DNA of 64,000 nucleotides, from positions 59,609-123,608 of the forward strand of contig DASPVV010000138.1 of assembly GCA_035622175.1 (NCBI GenBank), read 5' to 3'. The notes under the pieces were generated by a model. That model ran no database searches. It was not told the DNA's origin and was given only the letters and a program-made list of their open reading frames with translations. Within the stretch, counting starts at the first letter, position 1. Each line of letters opens with the position of its first letter. Of this stretch, positions 37,200 through 45,252 are shown piece after piece. The DNA comes from JAFAGX01 sp035622175 (GTDB taxonomy: Bacteria; Acidobacteriota; Terriglobia; Terriglobales; Acidobacteriaceae). A program made the translations under genes and the position numbers.

Positions 37200-38399
37200 A
37201 TGTTTTCCCAGCGCAGCAATTGGAAACTCACGCCGAACCCTTTCACAGAAGCGCAACAGCAGCTTCGGGCCGCGGGAGAACAAATCCTGGACCTCACGGT
37301 TTCCAATCCCACCCGCGCCGACCTTCATTATGATGCCGAGACCATTCTGCAGGCTCTGATCAGCCCGCAGGCCATGCAGTACGATCCCCAACCCAAGGGC
37401 CTGCTCAGCGCGCGCCAGGCTGTCAGCGAGTATTACCGCAAGGAGCATGACGAATCGGACGTTGCTTCCGAGTCCGTTCTTCTCACGACCAGCACCAGCG
37501 AAGGCTACTCCTACATCTTTCGCCTCCTCTGTAATCCCCAGGACGAGATCCTGGTGCCCCGGCCTAGTTATCCCTTATTTGAATTTCTGGCCGATTTGGA
37601 GGATGTAAAGCTCGTCCCTTATCCGCTGCTCTACGATCACGGCTGGCAGATCGATTTTCCTTCTCTCTACAAAGGGGTAAGCCATCGCACCCGCGCGGTC
37701 GTCGTTGTGCATCCCAATAATCCGACAGGATCCTTTGCTTCCGCCAGCGAGCGTTCCGAACTTAACCGCTTCTGCCGGGAATACGAAGTATCTCTGATCG
37801 TCGACGAGGTCTTCCTCACCTACGCGCTCGATGGCGCCTCCCGCCCGACCTTTGCCGCCAATCGCGATGTTCTGACCTTTACCCTCAGCGGCCTTTCCAA
37901 AATTTCCGCCTTGCCGCAGATGAAACTGGCCTGGATGATTACGAGCGGGCCGGCAGAACGGGCTCAACCCGCACTCGGCCGCCTGGAAGTGATCGCCGAT
38001 ACGTATCTCTCGCTGAACACGCCCATCCAGCTAGCCGCTCCGGTGATGCTCGAGCAGCGGCGCGAGATCCAGCCCTTGTTACTCGATCGGTTGCGGACCA
38101 ATCTGGAACAACTCGACCGCGCCCTCCCCAGAGCACGCGCTTGCCAGCGTCTTACACTCGAAGGTGGTTGGTATGCTGTGCTGCGGGTCCCGGTCACCCA
38201 GTCCGATGAGGAGCTGGTGATCGACATTTTGCGCAAGACCGGGGTTCTCGTCCATCCCGGCCACTTTTACGAGTTCCCGAGCGACGGATTTCTGGTGTTG
38301 AGCCTGATCCCTCCCCCGGCAACCTTTCAGCAAGGAATCACTCGCCTGCTCGATTACTTTGGTCCAGGGGGCCAGACTACGAGCCTTCCTAACTCTTGA
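37200..38399 (+). CDS. PLP-dependent aminotransferase class I/II
   Basis: 399 residues from MFSQRSNWKLTPNPFTEAQQQLRAAG. VVHPNNPTGSF holds the substrate-binding NNPTG (173-177), D202 in VDEVFLTY contacts the PLP nitrogen and K234 in TLSGLSKISALPQMKLAWM forms the Schiff base. The fold-type I class I/II aminotransferases include aspartate, alanine and aromatic enzymes; the amino donor is not evident. It begins 115 bases after the ClC stop. The longer open frame to 37044 overlaps ClC and is not aminotransferase-like. Confidence 0.9.
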   Translation: MFSQRSNWKLTPNPFTEAQQQLRAAGEQILDLTVSNPTRADLHYDAETILQALISPQAMQYDPQPKGLLSARQAVSEYYRKEHDESDVASESVLLTTSTSEGYSYIFRLLCNPQDEILVPRPSYPLFEFLADLEDVKLVPYPLLYDHGWQIDFPSLYKGVSHRTRAVVVVHPNNPTGSFASASERSELNRFCREYEVSLIVDEVFLTYALDGASRPTFAANRDVLTFTLSGLSKISALPQMKLAWMITSGPAERAQPALGRLEVIADTYLSLNTPIQLAAPVMLEQRREIQPLLLDRLRTNLEQLDRALPRARACQRLTLEGGWYAVLRVPVTQSDEELVIDILRKTGVLVHPGHFYEFPSDGFLVLSLIPPPATFQQGITRLLDYFGPGGQTTSLPNS

Positions 38400-38525
38400 A
38401 CGCGCGTCCCGGCAGCAGCCCGGATTCCTCAGGCGAATCACCCTCGGGAGCGCCATGGCTTCAAACCGAGCCGCGCCGGCATGCTCCAAATCGGCGCGCG
38501 AACGAGGCTTTCTGGTCGCGCTGGG

Positions 38526-39239
38526 TTAAGGCCACAGCCAGCTTCTAAGGCTCAGGGTAAGCTCGCGACCTTCCGCCGCCAGGGCGCAGCGCAGATTCGG
38601 TCCCAGATCAAGCTGCCACACGGACCATTCCGCCGACGGCTCCCGGTCGTCGGGAAATTCGAGCTGCAGGGGTTGGTTCGCCGCTTGTGGGATCAGGGTG
38701 AATCCGGAGAGCGGCATGGACAATCCGTTGCCGCAGGCTTTGATGTAGGCTTCTTTTGCCGTCCAGCAGGCGAAGAACGACGCGATACGTCGCCCGGGAG
38801 GCTGCGAGCGAAGCCAGGCTGCTTCCGAGGAAGAGAAAAAGCGGCCGGCCAGTTCGAGGGGATGCAAGTTCTCTCGGACTCGTTCCACGTCGACACCGAC
38901 ACGCCGCTGCCGAACTAGAGCCAGCACCGCCGTCCCTTCGGTGTGGGAGAGGTTGAACTTTAGGTCCGTCTCCGCATCCAACTCCGGTTTCCCGTAGGCG
39001 GTAACTCGAAAACCTATGTCCCGGGGCGGAATTCCCAGATACTGTCCCAAGGCAAGGCGAAGGAAAGCGTGGGAGATGATGAATTGCTTGCGGGGAGCCT
39101 CCACCTTGAATCGCGCGGCTCGCAGCTGTTCGTCTCGGTCGAGGAGATCGTAGACCGAACTGATCGGCACTTCGAAATCCGCGTGCCAGACATGAACCTC
39201 CCGCTTGGGCAACGGGAATAAAGCAGAGCGAACCTCCAT
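38526..39239 (-). CDS. 4'-phosphopantetheinyl transferase, Sfp type
   Basis: 237 residues. It moves phosphopantetheine from CoA onto carrier proteins. The Sfp/ACPS signatures are present: GVDVERV at 115-121, FSSSE at 135-139 and FACWTAKEAYIKACGNGLSMPL (W-x-x-KEA at 159-164), with metal ligands D117, E119 and E163. The N-terminal half (PKREVHVWHADFEVPIS) is the pseudo-dimer partner domain, typical of Sfp enzymes that prefer NRPS/PKS carriers. The FabF-like gene at 28439 is the only condensing enzyme nearby; no PKS or NRPS is in the window. Confidence 0.9.
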   Translation of the reverse strand: MEVRSALFPLPKREVHVWHADFEVPISSVYDLLDRDEQLRAARFKVEAPRKQFIISHAFLRLALGQYLGIPPRDIGFRVTAYGKPELDAETDLKFNLSHTEGTAVLALVRQRRVGVDVERVRENLHPLELAGRFFSSSEAAWLRSQPPGRRIASFFACWTAKEAYIKACGNGLSMPLSGFTLIPQAANQPLQLEFPDDREPSAEWSVWQLDLGPNLRCALAAEGRELTLSLRSWLWP

Positions 39240-39452
39240 TTCTGCTGTTCTCCCCCGGTCGAGCTTTAAGGCGGCGACGATCGAACCGCGGTTGGTTCGG
39301 TTCCTTGGCTTACCATGAGCTGTCGTCTCGATGGGAATGGGATTTAACCTTGCTCATTTCTTCGCGCCGACCTCACACCTTTCCCCAAGGCTCAGCCTAG
39401 AGCCGCATCCCGACCAGACGACATGGGAGGTGTGAAAAGCTACGACAAGGCG

Positions 39453-39620
39453 CTACTGGTTAATCGCACTCGCAGTCGCGGAAAAAGCGTTGTTTGCGTT
39501 GCCGCCAATCAGACGAACGGTCCCCACCACGAGCACTAGGATCACGGCCAGCATAACCGCGTATTCCGCAATATCCTGACCTTCGTCTTTCGACCACAAA
39601 CCCCAAATGAAGTGACCCAT
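39453..39620 (-). CDS. Flp-type IVb pilin subunit
   Basis: A 55-residue gene too short for ordinary ORF listing. It reads MGHFIWGLWSKDEGQDIAEY, then a hydrophobic AVMLAVILVLVVGTVRLIG stretch and a short tail NANNAFSATASAINQ. This is the Flp prepilin layout: short leader, G-x-x-x-x-E-Y motif (G14...E19-Y20) and one amphipathic helix. GGGAGGAGA sits three bases upstream of the ATG at 39620. No tad/cpa secretion or TadV prepilin peptidase genes are near it, so it is an orphan subunit in this window. Confidence 0.85.
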   Translation of the reverse strand: MGHFIWGLWSKDEGQDIAEYAVMLAVILVLVVGTVRLIGGNANNAFSATASAINQ

Positions 39621-39952
39621 GTTCTCCTCCCGTGATCCTCTTACGCCCTCATGATGCAGGCCGGCGCAGGACTTGTCAAATGCAGGTTGTAGGTGGGTTG
39701 GTGGAGTGCGAATCCCCGAAACATGCTGGTTACCGCTTCTTTCGAGCGGTGATCTGATTCTAAAGTGCTTAAGCCACCCGTCTTGACGGAGAGTAACCTG
39801 CCCGGGTCGACTCCGCTGCCCCGCAAGCCTAACCCCCCCTTTGGCTACTTTTCTGCCTGGCGGGGTCGTACGCGCCTGTTCATCCTCGCGTGCTCATCGC
39901 CAAGGTCCGACGGTAAGTAGTGTCGCAGCTTGATTTCTCGGCGGGTATTGGC
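39621..39952. other. Intergenic region with pilin promoter and a small inverted repeat
   Basis: Besides the pilin promoter at 39651-39679, the region holds ACCGCT/AGCGGT arms at 39732-39737 and 39745-39750 with a 7-base loop. No U-rich tail follows it. No protein family is recognised in the short frames of this gap. Confidence 0.4.
39651..39679 (-). promoter_or_regulatory. Promoter of the Flp pilin gene
   Basis: Reading the minus strand, a perfect TTGACA at 39674-39679 is followed 17 bases later by CATCAT at 39651-39656 (four of six matching the -10 consensus). The 5' leader would be about 24 bases and contains the Shine-Dalgarno sequence. The spacing is ideal for a sigma-70 promoter. Confidence 0.55.
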
Positions 39953-40150
39953 CTAATCGTCTTTGTCCACTGTAGTGGCGCACCAGAGGCAGTAGCCCGT
40001 CCTGAAGAAAGTCTCCCGCTCGCTATAGGTCGGCTTGCTGCCACATCGATTGCAAGCGTAGCCCTTCTCACCGGCCACGCGTTCCCAGTCCCTCACCCGA
40101 TCGTTCCAGGCCTTTAGCTGCGCTTCTTGGGCTGCATCCATGTCCCGCAT
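39953..40150 (-). CDS. Small zinc-ribbon protein
   Basis: 65 residues: MRDMDAAQEAQLKAWNDRVRDWERVAGEKGYACNRCGSKPTYSERETFFRTGYCLWCATTVDKDD. Two CxxC knuckles (CNRC and CLWC) about 20 residues apart form a likely zinc ribbon behind an amphipathic, charged helix. A GAAGGA lies about nine bases before the ATG. Similar short proteins are common hypotheticals; a nucleic-acid or protein adaptor role is only guesswork. Confidence 0.7.
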   Translation of the reverse strand: MRDMDAAQEAQLKAWNDRVRDWERVAGEKGYACNRCGSKPTYSERETFFRTGYCLWCATTVDKDD

Positions 40151-40579
40151 TATGATAATCCTTCATCCCACTTGGCTACTGCTGAAACCCTCAGACCGAG
40201 ACACGACCCGAGGTGGGACGACTGAGCGCCGCCTGGTCAGGTTCACACCGCGCTTGCCAACCAGGCCTTACCCCAATACCTGCGCGGCGTAGGCCCCGCC
40301 CATGCAGGGAGCGGATAGGAGGCACGAAATTGACGATGGATTAGCTTCCGGAAAGCGGCGAAAGAATAGGTTCGTGCCCGAGGCTACAGTCCCACCGCAA
40401 GGTCATATATAGTAGCAAGTCAGCGGGCCCACAGCTTGGGATTCCTGGTTTGGGGAAGAACCTCAGAGGGGGCTTTGCAGCAAGAGTTTCCTACTCTAAG
40501 ATCGCGGTGTGGACCAACGGCCATTTCGTTTTCACCGGAGGCGCTCGGCGCTTGGCGGTTACCGAAACAACATGAATGA
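40151..40579. other. 429-base intergenic region, nothing recognised
   Basis: Divergent spacer between the zinc ribbon gene and the ABC transporter operon, so it should contain the promoter of the latter. Short open frames only. I saw no tRNA-like, SRP RNA-like or RNase P-like conserved sequence. Confidence 0.5.
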
Positions 40580-41533
40580 ATGCAAATGAAGTTGGCGCTC
40601 GAGTTTGACCACGTCACCAAAGAATACCGGAGCTTGTTCGGTCGGCGGTTTCGCGCACTCGACGGCTTCAGTTTACAGGTTCAGCGGGGGGAGATCTTCG
40701 GTTTCCTGGGGCCGAACGGGGCAGGAAAAACCACCGCCATCCACTTAGCCATGGGCTTTATGCGGCCTACCAGCGGCAGCGGTAGCCTGCTCGGGGAGCC
40801 TTTTGGCCATGCCCCCACCCGCCGCCGGGTGGGCTTTCTGCCGGAGAATCTCGCCCTTTATCCCCGTCCTGCGGAACAGTTGATCCGGTTCTATGGTGCG
40901 GTGAACGGGATGAAGGCCTCGGAATTGAAGCCAAGGGCGGGCGAGGTGCTCGAGATGGTAGGCCTGGAGGACCACGCCCGGCGAAATGTGAGCCGCTTTT
41001 CGCGCGGCATGCTGCAACGAGTTGGTCTGGCACAGGCTCTGGTGAACGATCCCGAATTGCTCATTCTCGACGAACCCACCTCGGCACTGGATCCGGTGGC
41101 CCGAGTTGGGGTTCGGGAGCTTCTTTTGAAAGCGCGTGCCCGGGGAAAGACCATCTTCTTGAGTTCCCACTTGCTCTCGGAGATCGAATTGTTATGCGAT
41201 CGTGTAGCCGTGCTTCATCGCGGCCGACTGAGGCGGCTGGGCAGGACGGATGAACTCCTGGAGTCCTATGAACGAACCGAGATCGCGGCTCGCGGAATCA
41301 ACGCAAATGGTTTTCGCGGAGCGACCGGGCTCGATCGTAGTTCTTGGCAGGTCGGGCCAGACGGCATGGTCAGAATTGCCGTACCCCTGGACCAGCAGCG
41401 CGCCACGATCAATCAGATCTGGGAGGCAGGCGGCGAGGTGATCAGCGTGATTCCGCAGCGCCGCTCGCTCGAGGAAATCTTTTTGGAGGTGACGTCGGGC
41501 ACCGACTCTACTCCCGCCGGAGGTGTGCCATGA
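40580..41533 (+). CDS. ABC transporter ATP-binding protein
   Basis: 317 residues. Walker A GPNGAGKTT, signature block SRFSRGMLQRVGLAQAL (a degenerate LSGGQ), Walker B LLILDEPTSALDP and switch HLLSE are all present. After residue 230 comes the extension seen in CcmA/NatA-type exporters, with the terminal motif RRSLEEIFLEVTSG. It powers the permease directly downstream. A second ATG (40586) may be the true start. The stop overlaps the permease ATG by four bases. Confidence 0.92.
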   Translation: MQMKLALEFDHVTKEYRSLFGRRFRALDGFSLQVQRGEIFGFLGPNGAGKTTAIHLAMGFMRPTSGSGSLLGEPFGHAPTRRRVGFLPENLALYPRPAEQLIRFYGAVNGMKASELKPRAGEVLEMVGLEDHARRNVSRFSRGMLQRVGLAQALVNDPELLILDEPTSALDPVARVGVRELLLKARARGKTIFLSSHLLSEIELLCDRVAVLHRGRLRRLGRTDELLESYERTEIAARGINANGFRGATGLDRSSWQVGPDGMVRIAVPLDQQRATINQIWEAGGEVISVIPQRRSLEEIFLEVTSGTDSTPAGGVP

Positions 41534-42243
41534 AACCGATCCTGGTGATTGCCGTCAATTTTGTGCGAGAGCAGCGATGGCCGATCCTGGTGATGTTGCT
41601 TTGGGTGCTGCTGCTGGCATTCCTGGGACTTACGACCGAGGCGGCTCGTCAAGGCGAGGATCTTCTGTTTATGTTCAAGCAGGTGGCCGTCTACGTGATC
41701 GCATTCAGCGTATTTTTTGGCAGTTCCGCCATCTTCAATGACCGGCGATCTCGTCGCATCTTGAGTGTGTTAGCGAAGGCGATTAGCCGACAACACTACC
41801 TTTCCGGCCTGGTTCTGGGTATCACTCTGGCGTCCGCGATTTACTGCTTGACCTTGGGTATAACCGGCGTTTGGACGCTGGGGGAAGCGGGCTTCCCGGC
41901 GCGGCAGGTCTGGTTTCTGATGCTTTGTCTGCTGGCCGCTTGCATGTTGGCGGGTACGGTGTCCCTGATGTTCTCGACCTTTCTCAATCCATTTTTTGCC
42001 GCCGGAGCCACCGCGCTAACGATGGGCCTTCCCTTTGTGCTGAGCTACAAATCGGGGGACGCGCTGTGGAGACTGGTGATTCCGGTCAACGCCCTGGCGG
42101 CTGCCGTTCTGAAATCTTCCTTTGAAGCCCCGGCCACCGGGTCCTGGCTGCCGGTCTTTCTGGCGCTCGGAGAGACGCTGGTCTTCTGGTTTGCCGCGGC
42201 AAGAATTTTTTCCTACATCGACATTGCCGTGTCGGTCGAATGA
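41530..42243 (+). CDS. ABC-2 type transporter permease
   Basis: 237 residues with about six hydrophobic helices, e.g. WPILVMLLWVLLLAFLG, FKQVAVYVIAFSVFFGSSAIF, FLMLCLLAACMLAGTVSLMF and VFLALGETLVFWFAA. It lacks a signal peptide. Together with the ATPase it makes a minimal two-gene exporter, possibly of lipid, drug or ion type; the substrate cannot be deduced. Its stop is ten bases from the convergent nuoN stop. Confidence 0.82.
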   Translation: MKPILVIAVNFVREQRWPILVMLLWVLLLAFLGLTTEAARQGEDLLFMFKQVAVYVIAFSVFFGSSAIFNDRRSRRILSVLAKAISRQHYLSGLVLGITLASAIYCLTLGITGVWTLGEAGFPARQVWFLMLCLLAACMLAGTVSLMFSTFLNPFFAAGATALTMGLPFVLSYKSGDALWRLVIPVNALAAAVLKSSFEAPATGSWLPVFLALGETLVFWFAAARIFSYIDIAVSVE

Positions 42244-42253
42244 GCAGAGCTGC

Positions 42254-43708
42254 TCAACGCGTCCATTCGGCCACCGCCCGTCCCGCGTAGTCGAGTACAC
42301 GGCCGGGAAGGACTCCGAGGTAGATGGTTGCGGCCAGGCTGAGCGCCATCGCCACTCCCATCCCGGCTGGAACCGCGGAAACCGGCACTTCTTCCCGCGG
42401 CTCCCGCATATACATGACGACGATCAGGCGCAAGTAGTAATAGGCGGCGACCGCGCTGTTCAGGACGCCGAGGATGACCAGTCCCACCATGTTCGACTGC
42501 AAGGCGGCGCTGAAGACGTAGAATTTGGCGATGAAACCGCCAGTAATGGGGATTCCGATGAGGGAGAGCAGAAAGACGGTCAGAATTGCGGCCAAAAGCG
42601 GAGAGCTGCTGCCTAACCCCGAATAGTCTTCGAGCTTGACATAACTCTCTCCCGCGTTCGAAAAATGGCTTACCACCGCGAATGCCCCCACGTTCATCGC
42701 CGCGTAGGAGGCGGCATAGAACATGGCGGCGGGAATGCCGCTGTCGGGAACTGCGGCGAAGGCGACCAGCAGATATCCGGCGTGGGCAATCGAAGAGTAT
42801 GCCAGCAGGCGCTTCACGTTGGACTGCACCAACGCCCCAAGGTTGCCGAGCGTCATGGAAAGGGCTGCGACCACCCAAATCAGCCCGATGCGTCCGGGGG
42901 CGTGGGCCTCGAACATGAGGCGGAGCAAAACCGCAAACACTGCTGCCTTGGGCGCGGTGGACATGAATCCGACTACCGGCGCGGGGGCGCCTTCATAGAC
43001 GTCCGGGGTCCAGATGTGGAAGGGGGCGGCAGCCACTTTGAAGGCCAGCCCGACGAACATCAGCGCGATCCCGGCATAGGCCAGGGGCGGGACTTCGAAG
43101 GAGCTGAGCACATCGCCAATGACTTGGATGCTGGTGGAACCGGTGGCCCCGAACATCAAGGCCACGCCATACAGAAAAAACGCGGTCGCAAAGGAGCCGA
43201 GCAGAAAATACTTGAGCGAAGCTTCGCTGCTGATGGCGGCGCGCCGCCGAAAACCCGCCAGAATGTAGGTGGCAATCGAAGAGATCTCGAGCGCGAGGAA
43301 GATGAGAACCAGCTCGACCGCAGACGACATCAAACTCGTGCCCACGGTGCCGAACAGGATCAAGCCATAGTATTCACCGGCGCGGAGCCCTTCGACTTCC
43401 ATGTACTCAAAGGAAGTGAGGATGACGACGGCAGTAACCCCCACGATCACGAAATGGAAGAAGACGCTGAACGCATCCACCCGGACCATGTTCCAGAAGG
43501 CAAAGCCCGGATATTGCGCCTGAACCCAGGTGGCCGCCAGAGCCAGGAGTGCACCCAACAAGGCTACGGCGCCTAAGGTCCGTGGCCTCCGCTCCTTGAG
43601 CAGGGGATCGGCGATCATGATGACCATGCCGAAGAGGGAAAGCACGATCTCCGGCAACAAACGGATGTACTCGACGCCTTGAGGAACCATGGCGAGAGAG
43701 CCGTTCAT
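42254..43708 (-). CDS. nuoN: NADH-quinone oxidoreductase subunit N
   Basis: 484 residues, an antiporter-like membrane subunit of complex I with about 14 helices that contributes to proton pumping. Blocks such as DAFSVFFHFVIVGVTAVVILTSFEYM, PFHIWTPDVYEGAPAPVVGFMSTAPKAAVF and RLLAYSSIAHAGYLL are typical. The functional lysine of the broken helix lies in STAPKAA. It is the last gene of the nuo operon; its ATG overlaps the nuoM stop by four bases (ATGA). Confidence 0.96.
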   Translation of the reverse strand: MNGSLAMVPQGVEYIRLLPEIVLSLFGMVIMIADPLLKERRPRTLGAVALLGALLALAATWVQAQYPGFAFWNMVRVDAFSVFFHFVIVGVTAVVILTSFEYMEVEGLRAGEYYGLILFGTVGTSLMSSAVELVLIFLALEISSIATYILAGFRRRAAISSEASLKYFLLGSFATAFFLYGVALMFGATGSTSIQVIGDVLSSFEVPPLAYAGIALMFVGLAFKVAAAPFHIWTPDVYEGAPAPVVGFMSTAPKAAVFAVLLRLMFEAHAPGRIGLIWVVAALSMTLGNLGALVQSNVKRLLAYSSIAHAGYLLVAFAAVPDSGIPAAMFYAASYAAMNVGAFAVVSHFSNAGESYVKLEDYSGLGSSSPLLAAILTVFLLSLIGIPITGGFIAKFYVFSAALQSNMVGLVILGVLNSAVAAYYYLRLIVVMYMREPREEVPVSAVPAGMGVAMALSLAATIYLGVLPGRVLDYAGRAVAEWTR

Positions 43709-45252
43709 GGCATCGTCCCCTTCGTCGCGATCTGTGACAGGGGCAGCAGCGCGGCCTGCACGGCGGTATCAATGACCTTTAACCACACCAGCGGGACCAC
43801 GCCCATCAGCACGGCGAGCACGGCGGGAGGCCAAAGCGCCGCCCGCTCCCGAAGGCTGAGATCGGGGAGGGAATCGTTGATCGTGTGCACAACCTTGCCC
43901 AAAAACACCCGCTGATACATCCACAGCAAATAGCAAGCGCTCCAGATCACTCCCGTCGCTCCCAGGATTCCGTAAACCGCTCGGTCGCGGAAGGCGCCGC
44001 TGAGCACCAGAAATTCGCCGACGAATCCGTTCAGCAAGGGCAGTCCCAAGGAGGATAGGACGATGAACAAAAAGAACGAAGCATAGATTGGCATGGGCGT
44101 GGCTAGGCCGCCGAATTCAGAGATTTCGTAGGTATGGCGGCGCTCGAAGAGAATGCCCGCCAGCATAAACAGTGCCCCGGTTGAGATCCCATGGGCGAGC
44201 ATCTGGAAGATCGCGCCATCCAAGCCGAGCGCCGTGAAGCTGAAGATGCCGAGCACCACCAGTCCCAAGTGGCTGATGGAAGAATAGGCGATCAGCCGCT
44301 TCAGGTTCGGCTGGACCATGGCCACCAAGGCCCCGTAAATGATGCTAATCAGTGCCAAGACCATGACCCAGGAGGCGTTGCGCCGCGCCTCCTCCGGGAA
44401 CAGCCCGAGATTGAAGCGCAGCATGCCATAGGTACCCATCTTCAGCAGGACACCGGCCAGCAGGACCGAGCCGGCGGTCGGGGCTTCGACGTGTGCATCC
44501 GGCAGCCAGGTGTGCACGGGGAAGAGAGGAACTTTGACGGCAAAGGCGACGAAGAATCCGAGGAAGAGCCAGGGGGCCGCGACCGTGAGGTTTTCGACCT
44601 GTCCATTGCGAATCGCGCTCTGGATCTGCACGAAGTCGAAGGTTCCCGTCTTCGCATACAGCCAAAGGATCGCGGCCAGCATGAAGGCCGAGGCGATCAT
44701 GGTGTACAGGAAGAACTTGAGCGCGGCATAGACCCGGCGGCCATGGCCATACATCCCAATCAACAAGGCCATGGGGATCAGGGTCGCTTCCCAGAAAAAA
44801 TAGAAGAGGAACAGATCCAAAGAGACGAACACTCCAATCAAAGCTGTCTCGAGCACCAATAAGAGAACGAAGAACTCCTTCACCCGAGCCGCAATCGATT
44901 TCCAGGAGATCAGGACGCAAAGCGGGGTGAGAAATGTCGTGAGCAGCACCAGCCAGGCGGAGATTCCGTCAACCCCCACGTGGTAGTGAATGTTAGGAAT
45001 TCGAATCCACGGCAGGTTCAGTTCGTACTGGAAGACTCGGGCGCCAACCAACCCGCCTGGCTGACCCGCGTACGGCTGGTGTTCGAAGTACGCGGGCAAG
45101 TGCAAGGAGAGAAGGAAATCGAGCGAGGATACGACCAACGCGAAAAGCCGAAGATCGCGATCGCGGCGCGGGAACACGAGCAACAAAAGTCCGCCCGCGA
45201 GCGGAATGAACGTGACCAGGGTGACAATCCAGTGATCCAAGCCCGTATTCAT
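43705..45252 (-). CDS. nuoM: NADH-quinone oxidoreductase subunit M
   Basis: 515 residues from MNTGLDHWIVTLVTFIPL. Antiporter-like subunit of complex I; FFWEATLIPMALLIGMYGHG carries the conserved glutamate of TM5 and VPLFPVHTWLPDAHVEAPTAGSVLLAGVLLKMGTYGMLRF is the universal core block. The ATG at 45252 overlaps the nuoL stop by four bases; a TTG at 45267 is in frame but unnecessary. Membrane-embedded, proton translocation. Confidence 0.96.
   Translation of the reverse strand: MNTGLDHWIVTLVTFIPLAGGLLLLVFPRRDRDLRLFALVVSSLDFLLSLHLPAYFEHQPYAGQPGGLVGARVFQYELNLPWIRIPNIHYHVGVDGISAWLVLLTTFLTPLCVLISWKSIAARVKEFFVLLLVLETALIGVFVSLDLFLFYFFWEATLIPMALLIGMYGHGRRVYAALKFFLYTMIASAFMLAAILWLYAKTGTFDFVQIQSAIRNGQVENLTVAAPWLFLGFFVAFAVKVPLFPVHTWLPDAHVEAPTAGSVLLAGVLLKMGTYGMLRFNLGLFPEEARRNASWVMVLALISIIYGALVAMVQPNLKRLIAYSSISHLGLVVLGIFSFTALGLDGAIFQMLAHGISTGALFMLAGILFERRHTYEISEFGGLATPMPIYASFFLFIVLSSLGLPLLNGFVGEFLVLSGAFRDRAVYGILGATGVIWSACYLLWMYQRVFLGKVVHTINDSLPDLSLRERAALWPPAVLAVLMGVVPLVWLKVIDTAVQAALLPLSQIATKGTMP

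Noticed and set aside
44191..44862. Long antisense frame inside nuoM
   Set aside because: Typical shadow frame of high-GC coding DNA; the minus strand encodes nuoM.
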